DNA of 5,087 nucleotides from Gammaproteobacteria bacterium (GTDB taxonomy: Bacteria; Pseudomonadota; Gammaproteobacteria; Xanthomonadales; Xanthomonadaceae): the NCBI GenBank assembly GCA_030431185.1, contig JAUIJO010000212.1:1-5087 (forward strand). Direction: 5' to 3'. Shown one piece after another: positions 1 to 5,087 of this stretch (the first letter of the stretch is position 1; each line of letters opens with the position of its first letter). The position numbers and the translations under genes were made by a program. Below the pieces are notes generated by a model. It saw only the letters and a program-made list of their open reading frames with translations. It was not told the DNA's origin and did not search any database.

Positions 1-1
1 C

Positions 2-1789
2 GCACTCGTGGCAGCGCTGGCCGCGTGCCAGCCCAGTCCCGCGCCCGAGACGTCCACGGCCGCCACCGCGCCTGCCGGCGAGGCCGACGCGAAGGTCGAC
101 ACGCAGTTCAAGGTCCTGTCGCAGCGTTTCCTGGACAAGGCCATGGAGCTGTCGCCCATCTCCGCCACGCAGATGGGCGACCATCGTTTCGACGCCCGCA
201 TCGACGACATGAGCAAGGGCGGCCGGGCCGCCAGCCTCGCAGCCGCGAAGCAGTTCCTCGCCGAGCTGGACTCGCTCGACGCGTCGCGCATGTCGCGCGA
301 GAACCAGGTCGATGCGGCCATCCTCCGCAACCAGCTGCGCTACGAGATCTGGTCGTCGGAGACCCTGCAGTCCTGGGCCTGGGACCCGCAGGTCTACAGC
401 CAGCTCGCGGGCGGCGCGCTTTACGGTTTGATGGCCCGCGACTTCGCGCCGATGCCCGAGCGCCTGAAGTCGGCGACCGCTCGCATGCAGCAGATCCCTT
501 CGCTGTTCACCCAGATGCGCGGCAACCTCGATCCCAGTCGGGTGCCCAGGGTCCACGCCGAGACCGTGGCCCGGCAGAACGCCGGCGTGCTGAGCCTCGT
601 GGACGAGCTGATCGCGCCCAATGCCGACCAGTTGCAGGGTGAGGACCGCAAGAAGCTCGACGCGGCCATCGCCACGCTGCGCGCCGCCGTCGCGGAGCAG
701 CAGGTCTGGCTCGACGAGACCCTGGTGCCCAACGCCAAGGGCGACTTCCGCCTCGGCGAGAGCCTGTACGACGAGAAGCTGGCCTTCGCGCTCAACTCGC
801 CGATGAGTCGCCAGGAAATCCGCACGCGGGTGGAAGCCGACATCGCCAGCACCCGCGCCGAGATGTACGACATCGCGCGGGGCGTGCTGGCCGATCGCCC
901 GGACGCCCCGGCGGCGATGCCCGACGCCCCCTCCCCGGAGCAGCAGCAGCGCGTGATCGAGGCGGCGCTGGAGCTGGCCTACGCCGACCGTCCGGCCCGC
1001 GACGAGGTCGTCGCGCTGGCCACCCGCACCACCGAGGAAGCCACCGCCTTCGTGCGCGAGCACGACCTGGTCACCGTGCCCGACACGCCGGTCAAGATCA
1101 TCCTGATGCCGGAGTTCCAGCGCGGCGTCGCGGTCGCCTACTGCGACTCTCCCGGCCCGCTCGACAAGGGCCTGGACACGTTCTATGCGGTGTCGCCGAT
1201 CCCGGACGACTGGGACGACGCGCAGGTGGACTCGTTCCTGCGCGAATACAACACCCGCTCGATCCACGAGCTGAGCATCCACGAGGCGATGCCCGGCCAC
1301 TTCCTGCAGATCGCGCATTCCAACAAGTACCCGTCCACCCTGCGCGCTGTCCTGGGCTCGGGGCCCTTCATCGAGGGCTGGGCCGTGTACGGCGAGAAGG
1401 TCATGTCCGACGCCGGCTACATGGACAACGACCCGCTGATGAAACTCATCAACCGCAAGTGGAACCTGCGCGTCATGTCGAACGCGCTGCTCGACCAGGC
1501 CATCCACGTCGACGGCATGACCCGTGACGAGGCGATGGAGCTGATGACCGTCACCACCTTCCAGCAGGAGCGCGAGGCCGCCGGCAAGTGGGTGCGCGCG
1601 CAATTGACCTCGGCGCAGCTGCCGACCTACTACGTCGGCTACAGCGAGCACCTGGACCTGCGCCGGGAGGTGGAGGAACGCGAGGGCGATGCGTTCGACC
1701 TCAAGGCGTACCACGACGAGGTCCTGTCGTATGGTTCGCCGCCGGTGCGTTTCGTGCGACAGCTGATGCTCGACGAACCCATCCGTTGA
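2..1789 (+). CDS. DUF885 family zincin-like lipoprotein, 5' end outside the window
   Basis: The reading frame is open to the window edge. The first visible residues, ALVAALAAC, end in a lipobox (LAAC, Cys codon at 26-28). The true start and the charged n-region of the signal peptide therefore lie upstream, and the GTG at 8 is not the start. A Pro/Ala/Thr-rich linker follows the Cys. Counting from the GTG codon, the DUF885 hallmarks are HEAMPGH at about 425-431 (H425, E426 and H430 as likely metal ligands or catalytic residues), EGWAVYGE at 456-463 (a probable further Glu ligand), QLPTYYVGY at 537-545, and the terminal H569 with GSPPV at 576-580. The chain of about 590 residues matches full-length family members, so only a few N-terminal residues are missing. 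By family knowledge it resembles gluzincin metallopeptidases, but the substrate is unknown. A periplasmic, membrane-anchored peptidase is inferred. A hairpin starts 9 bases after the stop. Family call is firm; peptidase activity is not. Confidence 0.93.
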   Translation, partial: ALVAALAACQPSPAPETSTAATAPAGEADAKVDTQFKVLSQRFLDKAMELSPISATQMGDHRFDARIDDMSKGGRAASLAAAKQFLAELDSLDASRMSRENQVDAAILRNQLRYEIWSSETLQSWAWDPQVYSQLAGGALYGLMARDFAPMPERLKSATARMQQIPSLFTQMRGNLDPSRVPRVHAETVARQNAGVLSLVDELIAPNADQLQGEDRKKLDAAIATLRAAVAEQQVWLDETLVPNAKGDFRLGESLYDEKLAFALNSPMSRQEIRTRVEADIASTRAEMYDIARGVLADRPDAPAAMPDAPSPEQQQRVIEAALELAYADRPARDEVVALATRTTEEATAFVREHDLVTVPDTPVKIILMPEFQRGVAVAYCDSPGPLDKGLDTFYAVSPIPDDWDDAQVDSFLREYNTRSIHELSIHEAMPGHFLQIAHSNKYPSTLRAVLGSGPFIEGWAVYGEKVMSDAGYMDNDPLMKLINRKWNLRVMSNALLDQAIHVDGMTRDEAMELMTVTTFQQEREAAGKWVRAQLTSAQLPTYYVGYSEHLDLRREVEEREGDAFDLKAYHDEVLSYGSPPVRFVRQLMLDEPIR

Positions 1790-1798
1790 GCCACGCAC

Positions 1799-1829
1799 GG
1801 GTCGACGGCCGATGTACGGTCGCCGACCC
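1799..1829 (+). terminator. Hairpin after the DUF885 stop, possible terminator
   Basis: The left arm GGGTCGACGGCC (1799-1810) pairs with the right arm GGTCGCCGACCC (1818-1829). This gives a 12-bp stem with one A-C mismatch and one G-U pair. Bases 1811 and 1817 can add a thirteenth pair, leaving a 5-base loop ATGTA. It begins 9 bases after the DUF885 stop and ends 48 bases before the VOC start, which is where a terminator would lie. No T-run follows (the next bases are GCCACGCCCC), so it is not a classical intrinsic terminator. It could instead protect the 3' end of the mRNA or act as a U-less terminator. Confidence 0.5.
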
Positions 1830-1863
1830 GCCACGCCCCTGCGCTATCGTCGGGGGCCCGCCC

Positions 1864-1870
1864 GAAGGAG
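1864..1870 (+). promoter_or_regulatory. Ribosome binding site of the VOC gene
   Basis: GAAGGAG lies 7 bases before the ATG at 1878 and is a strong match to the anti-Shine-Dalgarno sequence. It decides the start. The in-frame ATG at 1812 would add 22 Arg-rich residues unlike the family N-terminus and sits in the loop of the upstream hairpin. A TATCGT at 1845-1850 could be a weak -10 element, but I see no convincing -35 partner. Confidence 0.8.
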
Positions 1871-1877
1871 CGCCGCC

Positions 1878-2303
1878 ATGGCCGGAAGCCGCATCATCCC
1901 CTGCCTGACCTACCGTGACGCGCCCGCCGCGATCGAGTTCCTGTGCAAGGCGTTCGGTTTCGAGAAGCATGTCGTGTACGCCGATGGCGACGTCGTCCAC
2001 CACGCCCAGCTGACCTTCGGCGACGGCATGGTCATGCTCGGCTCGGCGATGAAAGAGGGCGAGTGGGCGGACCGCATCGCGCAACCGGGGGACATCGGCA
2101 TGCGCGAGACGCAGAGCCCCTGCGTGATCGTCGACGACGCCGACGCGCACTACGCGCGCGCCAGGGCCGCGGGCGCGACGATCGAGATGGAGATCGCCGA
2201 CCAGGACTACGGTGGACGCGGCTACATGTGCCGCGACCCCGAAGGCCACCTGTGGTGGTTCGGCAGCTACGATCCCTGGACGGCCAGCCACCCGGACGCC
2301 TGA
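1878..2303 (+). CDS. VOC (glyoxalase/bleomycin-resistance fold) family protein
   Basis: The 141-residue protein is a typical length for a single two-module VOC protein. The first module opens with IIPCLTYRDAPAAIEFLCKAFGF (residues 6-28), the classic beta strand followed by the D-x-x-x-A-x-x-F-x-x-x-x-F-G-F helix of PhnB-like VOC proteins; H41/H42 in the following VVHHAQL strand could supply a metal ligand. The second module runs from about residue 80 (CVIVDDADAHYARARAAGA), through a GGRGYMCRDPEGHLWWFG segment (112-129), where E122 is the usual position of a metal-binding Glu. No signal peptide or membrane segment is present, so it should be cytoplasmic. VOC members include isomerases, dioxygenases, glutathione-dependent enzymes and drug-binding proteins; the sequence does not tell which. 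The DUF72 gene follows after 17 bases, suggesting co-transcription. The start is fixed by the GAAGGAG site. Confidence 0.9.
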   Translation: MAGSRIIPCLTYRDAPAAIEFLCKAFGFEKHVVYADGDVVHHAQLTFGDGMVMLGSAMKEGEWADRIAQPGDIGMRETQSPCVIVDDADAHYARARAAGATIEMEIADQDYGGRGYMCRDPEGHLWWFGSYDPWTASHPDA

Positions 2304-2320
2304 GCGCGCCAGGCATCCGC

Positions 2321-3184
2321 ATGGATCTTTTCGAGGACATGGACGGCGCCGAGTCCGGCGCGTGGGCCGCAGGCGTCGCCGCGGTCGACGGCATCCGCGT
2401 GGGGATCGGCGGCTGGACCTTCACGCCCTGGCGCGACAACTTCTATCCGCGCGGCCTGGTGCAGCGACGCGAGCTGGAATACGCCAGCCGCCACCTGTCC
2501 AGCATCGAGGTCAACGGCACCTTCTACAGCGCGCAGAAGCCGGCGACCTATGCCAAGTGGGCGGCGGAGACGCCGGACCACTTCGTGTTCTCGCTGAAGG
2601 CACCCGGGCGCATCACCCAGCAGGCGCGACTGGCGGGCGCGGGCAAGAGCGCGCAGGCGTTCATCGATGGCGGCCTGGCCGAATTCGGCGCGCGCCTCGG
2701 TCCGATCCTGTGGCAGCTCGCACCCAGCCGCCGCTTCGACGCCGACGACATCGCCGGCTTCCTAGACGCCCTGCCCCCGACGCTCGACGGCTACCGCCTG
2801 CGGCATGTCCTGGAAGTGCGCCACGACAGTTTCGCCTGCGAGGCCTACCTCGCCCTCGCACGGGCGCGCGGCGTCGCGACGGTGTTCACCGACTCCCCGG
2901 AGCACCCGTCCATCGCCGACCTCACCGGCCCCTTCGTCTACGCGCGGCTGATGCGTTCGCGCGAGGATGCGCCGCAGGGCTATCCGGCGGGCGAACTCGA
3001 CGCCTGGGCCGCCCGCGCGCGGACCTGGGCGGGGGGCGGCGACCCCGACGACCTGCCCCACGTCGGCAGCACCGAGCCGCCCGATGCCACGCGACGCGAG
3101 GTGTTCGTCTATTTCATCAGCGCGGCGAAAGCCCGCAATCCGGCCGCGGCGATGGCCCTGCAGGCACGACTGCAGGCGGGCTGA
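2321..3184 (+). CDS. DUF72 (YecE-like) TIM-barrel protein
   Basis: The 287-residue product carries the conserved DUF72 blocks. GIGGWTFTPWRDNFYP (28-43) is the family's opening strand. SIEVNGTFY (61-69) is the E-x-N-x-T-F-Y block. FVFSLKAPGRIT (88-99) holds the conserved Lys, LGPILWQLAPS (126-136) is the barrel strand motif, and LEVRHDSF (164-171) corresponds to the family's E-x-R-H-x-S-W/F. A C-terminal VFVYFISAAKARNPAAAMAL matches the usual Y-x-Y-F...N/P-x-A-A end. No export signal is visible. The family is widespread (E. coli YecE) but its biochemical role is not established. ATG at 2321 is chosen because it gives the longest sensible N-terminus; upstream there is only a weak AGG 7 bases away. 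An in-frame ATG at 2339 is an alternative that would shorten the protein by six residues without touching the domain. The gene lies 17 bases after the VOC gene, probably in one operon, perhaps with coupled translation given the weak binding site. Confidence 0.92.
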   Translation: MDLFEDMDGAESGAWAAGVAAVDGIRVGIGGWTFTPWRDNFYPRGLVQRRELEYASRHLSSIEVNGTFYSAQKPATYAKWAAETPDHFVFSLKAPGRITQQARLAGAGKSAQAFIDGGLAEFGARLGPILWQLAPSRRFDADDIAGFLDALPPTLDGYRLRHVLEVRHDSFACEAYLALARARGVATVFTDSPEHPSIADLTGPFVYARLMRSREDAPQGYPAGELDAWAARARTWAGGGDPDDLPHVGSTEPPDATRREVFVYFISAAKARNPAAAMALQARLQAG

Positions 3185-3190
3185 GGCGCG

Positions 3191-3210
3191 CGCCGGCCAT
3201 CGCCGGACAT
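3191..3210 (+). repeat. Tandem 10-bp direct repeat, two copies
   Basis: CGCCGGCCAT is followed at once by CGCCGGACAT, with one mismatch in ten. It lies 7 bases after the DUF72 stop, and its second copy contributes the left arm of the hairpin at 3204-3228. With two copies in GC-rich DNA this may be a chance or slippage product; no function is claimed. Confidence 0.5.
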
Positions 3211-3228
3211 GCCCATCGGCACTGTCCG
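3204..3228 (+). terminator. Hairpin after the DUF72 stop, possible terminator
   Basis: CGGACA (3204-3209) pairs with TGTCCG (3223-3228), and TGCC (3210-3213) pairs with GGCA (3218-3221). C3222 is bulged and the tetraloop is CATC. The ten pairs are all Watson-Crick. The hairpin starts 19 bases after the DUF72 stop and ends 63 bases before the aldo/keto reductase start, so it separates the VOC-DUF72 unit from the next one. No T-run follows, so termination is inferred from position and structure only. Confidence 0.5.
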
Positions 3229-3236
3229 CCTGCAAG

Positions 3237-3246
3237 GCGTTAACGC
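3237..3246. promoter_or_regulatory. GCGTTAACGC palindrome upstream of the aldo/keto reductase
   Basis: This perfect 10-bp palindrome is the most AT-containing spot in the gap and ends 45 bases before the reductase ATG. It lies inside a wider inverted repeat, GCCTGC (3228-3233) and GCAGGC (3245-3250). The embedded TTAACG (3240-3245) resembles a -35 hexamer (TTGACA), but I see no matching -10 at 16-18 bases. It could be part of a promoter or a small operator; chance is also possible. Confidence 0.2.
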
Positions 3247-3280
3247 AGGCTCGGGCAGACTCCGACCCTTCCGGACACTT

Positions 3281-3285
3281 GGGAG
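3281..3285 (+). promoter_or_regulatory. Ribosome binding site of the aldo/keto reductase gene
   Basis: GGGAG lies 6 bases before the ATG at 3292. It supports that start, which also places the twin-arginine motif at residues 3-9, as expected for a Tat signal. Confidence 0.7.
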
Positions 3286-3291
3286 CCTGCC

Positions 3292-4257
3292 ATGGCCAGT
3301 CGTCGCGATTTCCTGGGATCGACCGCCTTCGCCGCCGGCGCATTGGCGCTGTCTCCGCTGATCGCCTGCAGCCAGGAACCGTCGCCGACCGCGCCGGCGC
3401 CCCTGGCACCGGCGACGACGAAGCCGGCGAAGCCGCTGGCAAGCCGCCCCCTCCCGGGCCGCGACCAATCCCTGCCGGTGATCGGCATGGGCACCTCGGG
3501 CAGCCTGGACGTCGGCCCCGACGTCGCCGCGCGCGAACCCCTGCTGCAGGTACTGCAGCTGTTCGTCGCTTCGGGTGCCACGCTCATCGACACCGCGCCC
3601 ACCTACGGCCGCTCCGAATCCGTGCTGGGCGACCTCATCGCCCAGGCCGGCGTGCGCGATCGCGTGTTCCTCGCCACCAAGCTGTCGCGGGTGAACGGCC
3701 GCGCCGAGGGACTGGCGCAGTTCAACGGCTCCCTGCGCGACCTCAAGACCGACAAGGTCGAACTGCTCCAGGTCCACAACCTCGGCGACACCGCCACCCA
3801 GTACGCGCTGATCGAGGAGCTCAAGGCCCAGGGCAAGGTGCGTTACTCGGGCCTGACCCACTACCAGGAAAGCGCGCAGGCGGATCTGGCCGCGGCGATG
3901 CGCCGGCACACGCCCGACTTCGTCCAGATCAACTACTCGGTGGTCTCGCGCGGCGCCGAACGCGAGGTGCTGCCGCTCGCGAGGGAACTCGGCATCGCCG
4001 TCATCGTCAACCGCGCCTACGAGGACGGCCGCCTGTTCGCACAGGTCAAGGACAAGCCCTTGCCCGACTGGGCCGCGGACGTCGGCGCCGATTCATGGGG
4101 CCAGCTGTTCCTGAAGTTCGTGCTCGCCCATCCGGCGGTCAACGTGGTGATCCCGGCGACGTCCAAGCCCCGCCACCAGGCCGACAACCTCAAGGCCGGC
4201 GTCGAGCCTTTCCTCGACGCCGCGCAACGCGAGGCCCTGGTGGCGGCGCTGGCCTGA
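3292..4257 (+). CDS. Aldo/keto reductase with Tat signal and lipobox
   Basis: The 321-residue protein starts MASRRDFLG, a Tat motif (S-R-R-x-F-L), followed by a hydrophobic stretch (about 10-25) and the lipobox LIAC with Cys26. It should be exported folded by Tat and lipid-anchored. A Pro/Ala/Thr linker (about 27-56) leads into the barrel. The aldo/keto reductase tetrad is intact: D100 and Y105 in LIDTAPTYGRSE, K130 in VFLATK, H162 in LLQVHN. FVQINYS (210-216) and the cofactor-binding segment IPATSKPRHQADN (287-299) near the C-terminus are also present, so NAD(P)-dependent carbonyl or aldehyde reduction is plausible. Substrate is unknown. Tat export would allow cofactor loading in the cytoplasm, but how it would be recycled outside is unclear. 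A GGGAG site supports the start. The carrier gene follows 3 bases after the stop, so the two are likely one operon. Confidence 0.93.
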   Translation: MASRRDFLGSTAFAAGALALSPLIACSQEPSPTAPAPLAPATTKPAKPLASRPLPGRDQSLPVIGMGTSGSLDVGPDVAAREPLLQVLQLFVASGATLIDTAPTYGRSESVLGDLIAQAGVRDRVFLATKLSRVNGRAEGLAQFNGSLRDLKTDKVELLQVHNLGDTATQYALIEELKAQGKVRYSGLTHYQESAQADLAAAMRRHTPDFVQINYSVVSRGAEREVLPLARELGIAVIVNRAYEDGRLFAQVKDKPLPDWAADVGADSWGQLFLKFVLAHPAVNVVIPATSKPRHQADNLKAGVEPFLDAAQREALVAALA

Positions 4258-4260
4258 GCC

Positions 4261-5087
4261 ATGCCGACCGGGGACGCGACGCCGCCACCCTTCCTCGCCC
4301 GCACGCTGTCGCGCCTGTTCGGCCTCGAGCCGGACGAGGCGCTGCCGGTCGCCGGGGGTGCGCTGCTGTTCTTCCTGCTGTTCACCGGCTACTTCATGCT
4401 GCGCCCGGTGCGCGAGACCATGGGCATCGCCGGAGGCGTGGACAACCTGCAATGGCTGTTCACCGCCACCTTCGTCGCCACGCTGGCGGCGATGCCGCTG
4501 TTCGGCTGGGTCGCCGGGCGCGTCGCCCGTCGTCGCATCCTGCCCTGGGTCTACGGCTTCTTCGCCGCCAACCTGCTCGTCTTCGCCACGGCCATCGGCC
4601 ATCGCCCCGACGACGTGTGGGTCGCACGCACGTTCTATGTGTGGCTGTCGGTGTTCAACATGGTCGCCATCTCGCTGGCCTGGAGCGTGCTGGTCGACCT
4701 GTTCCCGACCGCGCAGGCCAAGCGCACCTTCGCGCTGATGGCCGCGGGCGCCAGCCTCGGGGGCCTGACCGGCCCCCTCTTGGGCGTCGCCCTGGTCGGC
4801 CCCATCGGCCACGCCGGCCTGCTGGTGCTGGGGGCGGCGTTCGTGGTCGCCGCCATCGCGCAGGCCATGGCCCTGCAACGCTGGCGCGACCGCAATCCCG
4901 TCGATGCCGACGGCATCGCCGGCGAAGCCGCCGCGCGCTCGCGCCGCCTCGGCGGCAATCCCTTCGCCGGCGCCACCACCGTGCTGCGCTCGCCCTACCT
5001 GCTGGGCATCGCCGTGTTCGTGCTGCTGCTGGCGAGCGTGACCACCTTCCTTTATTTCGAACAGGCCCGCCTGGTGGAGGCCACCTT
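4261..5087 (+). CDS. Polytopic carrier, NTP/NDP exchange (NTT) or MFS-like, 3' end outside the window
   Basis: The frame is open from ATG 4261 to the window edge (275 codons plus two bases). A short soluble N-terminus (1-27) is followed by about seven hydrophobic segments, at roughly 28-47, 65-85, 93-112, 121-145, 157-179, 183-205 and 246-266. This fits the first half or more of a 12-helix carrier. The first helix and its edge, LLFFLLFTGYFMLRPVRETMG (35-55), resemble the F-F-x-x-x-x-x-Y-x-x-L-R-x-x-(R/K)-(D/E) pattern of ATP/ADP translocase-like (COG3202) proteins. FALMAAGASLGGLTGPLLG (157-175) is a Gly-rich helix also seen in that group and in MFS proteins. A basic loop (RVARRR, 87-92) between helices 2 and 3 fits a cytoplasmic side. 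The substrate cannot be told from this. The start is 3 bases after the reductase stop (TGA GCC ATG) with no strong ribosome binding site, suggesting reinitiation after the upstream gene. Transporter call is firm, family moderate. Confidence 0.78.
   Translation, partial: MPTGDATPPPFLARTLSRLFGLEPDEALPVAGGALLFFLLFTGYFMLRPVRETMGIAGGVDNLQWLFTATFVATLAAMPLFGWVAGRVARRRILPWVYGFFAANLLVFATAIGHRPDDVWVARTFYVWLSVFNMVAISLAWSVLVDLFPTAQAKRTFALMAAGASLGGLTGPLLGVALVGPIGHAGLLVLGAAFVVAAIAQAMALQRWRDRNPVDADGIAGEAAARSRRLGGNPFAGATTVLRSPYLLGIAVFVLLLASVTTFLYFEQARLVEAT

Noticed and set aside
8..10. GTG at 8 as the true start of the DUF885 gene
   Set aside because: It would leave only six residues before the lipobox Cys, too short for a signal peptide; the frame is open to the window edge.
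1845..1850. TATCGT as a -10 box for the VOC gene
   Set aside because: There is no acceptable -35 hexamer 16-18 bases upstream; kept only as a remark under the ribosome binding site.
1812..1877. In-frame upstream ATG at 1812 as the start of the VOC gene
   Set aside because: It adds an Arg-rich stretch not typical of the family, lies in a hairpin loop and has no ribosome binding site, while ATG 1878 has GAAGGAG at ideal spacing.
3218..3233. Possible sigma-54 promoter (GGCAC ... TGC)
   Set aside because: The GG and GC elements are 12 bases apart, not the required 10, and the first element is inside the hairpin.
2212..3243. 343-codon + strand frame overlapping VOC and DUF72
   Set aside because: Its product is almost wholly Arg/Pro/Gly/His-rich; the DUF72 frame explains the same DNA with conserved motifs.
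2762..3442. 226-codon open frame on the minus strand, spanning the DUF72-reductase gap
   Set aside because: It runs antisense to two real genes and the gap between them, with Arg/Ala-rich composition and no motif.
3109..3909. 266-codon open frame on the minus strand
   Set aside because: It lies across the reductase gene, whose motifs are clear. Its product is Arg/Gly/Ala-rich with no recognisable domain, as expected for a GC-rich shadow frame.
4093..4878. 261-codon open frame on the minus strand
   Set aside because: Its product is a low-complexity Gly/Gln/Glu/Arg/His mix antisense to the transmembrane segments of the carrier, a typical shadow.

Overview
This is a very GC-rich window with short intergenic gaps, and all five genes lie on the + strand. 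Codons end mostly in G or C, and the protein set is a DUF885 lipoprotein, a VOC protein, a DUF72 protein, a Tat-exported lipoprotein aldo/keto reductase and an NTT/MFS-like carrier. This suggests a gammaproteobacterium of the Xanthomonadaceae/Lysobacteraceae type (Lysobacter, Luteimonas and relatives). The assignment is an inference from style and gene content; there is no rRNA or other marker gene in the window.

Layout. (1) Bases 2-1789 hold the end of a large DUF885 zincin-like lipoprotein. Its start lies upstream of the window, but the lipobox is visible. (2) Bases 1790-1877 are a short gap with a strong hairpin (1799-1829) just after the DUF885 stop, then a clear ribosome binding site. 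(3) Bases 1878-2303 encode a small VOC (glyoxalase-fold) protein. A DUF72 (YecE-like) TIM-barrel protein follows 17 bases later at 2321-3184, so the two probably share a transcript. (4) Bases 3185-3291 are a gap with a second good hairpin (3204-3228), a near-perfect 10-bp tandem repeat, a GCGTTAACGC palindrome and a ribosome binding site. (5) Bases 3292-4257 encode an aldo/keto reductase with a twin-arginine signal and a lipobox. (6) From 4261 to the window end runs the N-terminal part of a polytopic carrier resembling the NTP/NDP exchange or MFS type. It starts 3 bases after the reductase stop and is probably translationally coupled to it.

The picture is three transcription units in series: DUF885 alone or as the tail of an upstream operon, VOC-DUF72, and AKR-carrier. 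The two hairpins fall at the boundaries between them. Two products (DUF885 and AKR) should be membrane-anchored lipoproteins outside the cytoplasm, VOC and DUF72 should be cytoplasmic, and the carrier should sit in the inner membrane. Nothing shows that all five work in one pathway.

I found no RNA gene, mobile element, CRISPR array or clear novel system. The most interesting points are the exported, apparently catalytically intact aldo/keto reductase paired with the carrier, and the uncharacterised VOC-DUF72 pair. There is no gene-free stretch longer than about 110 bases.
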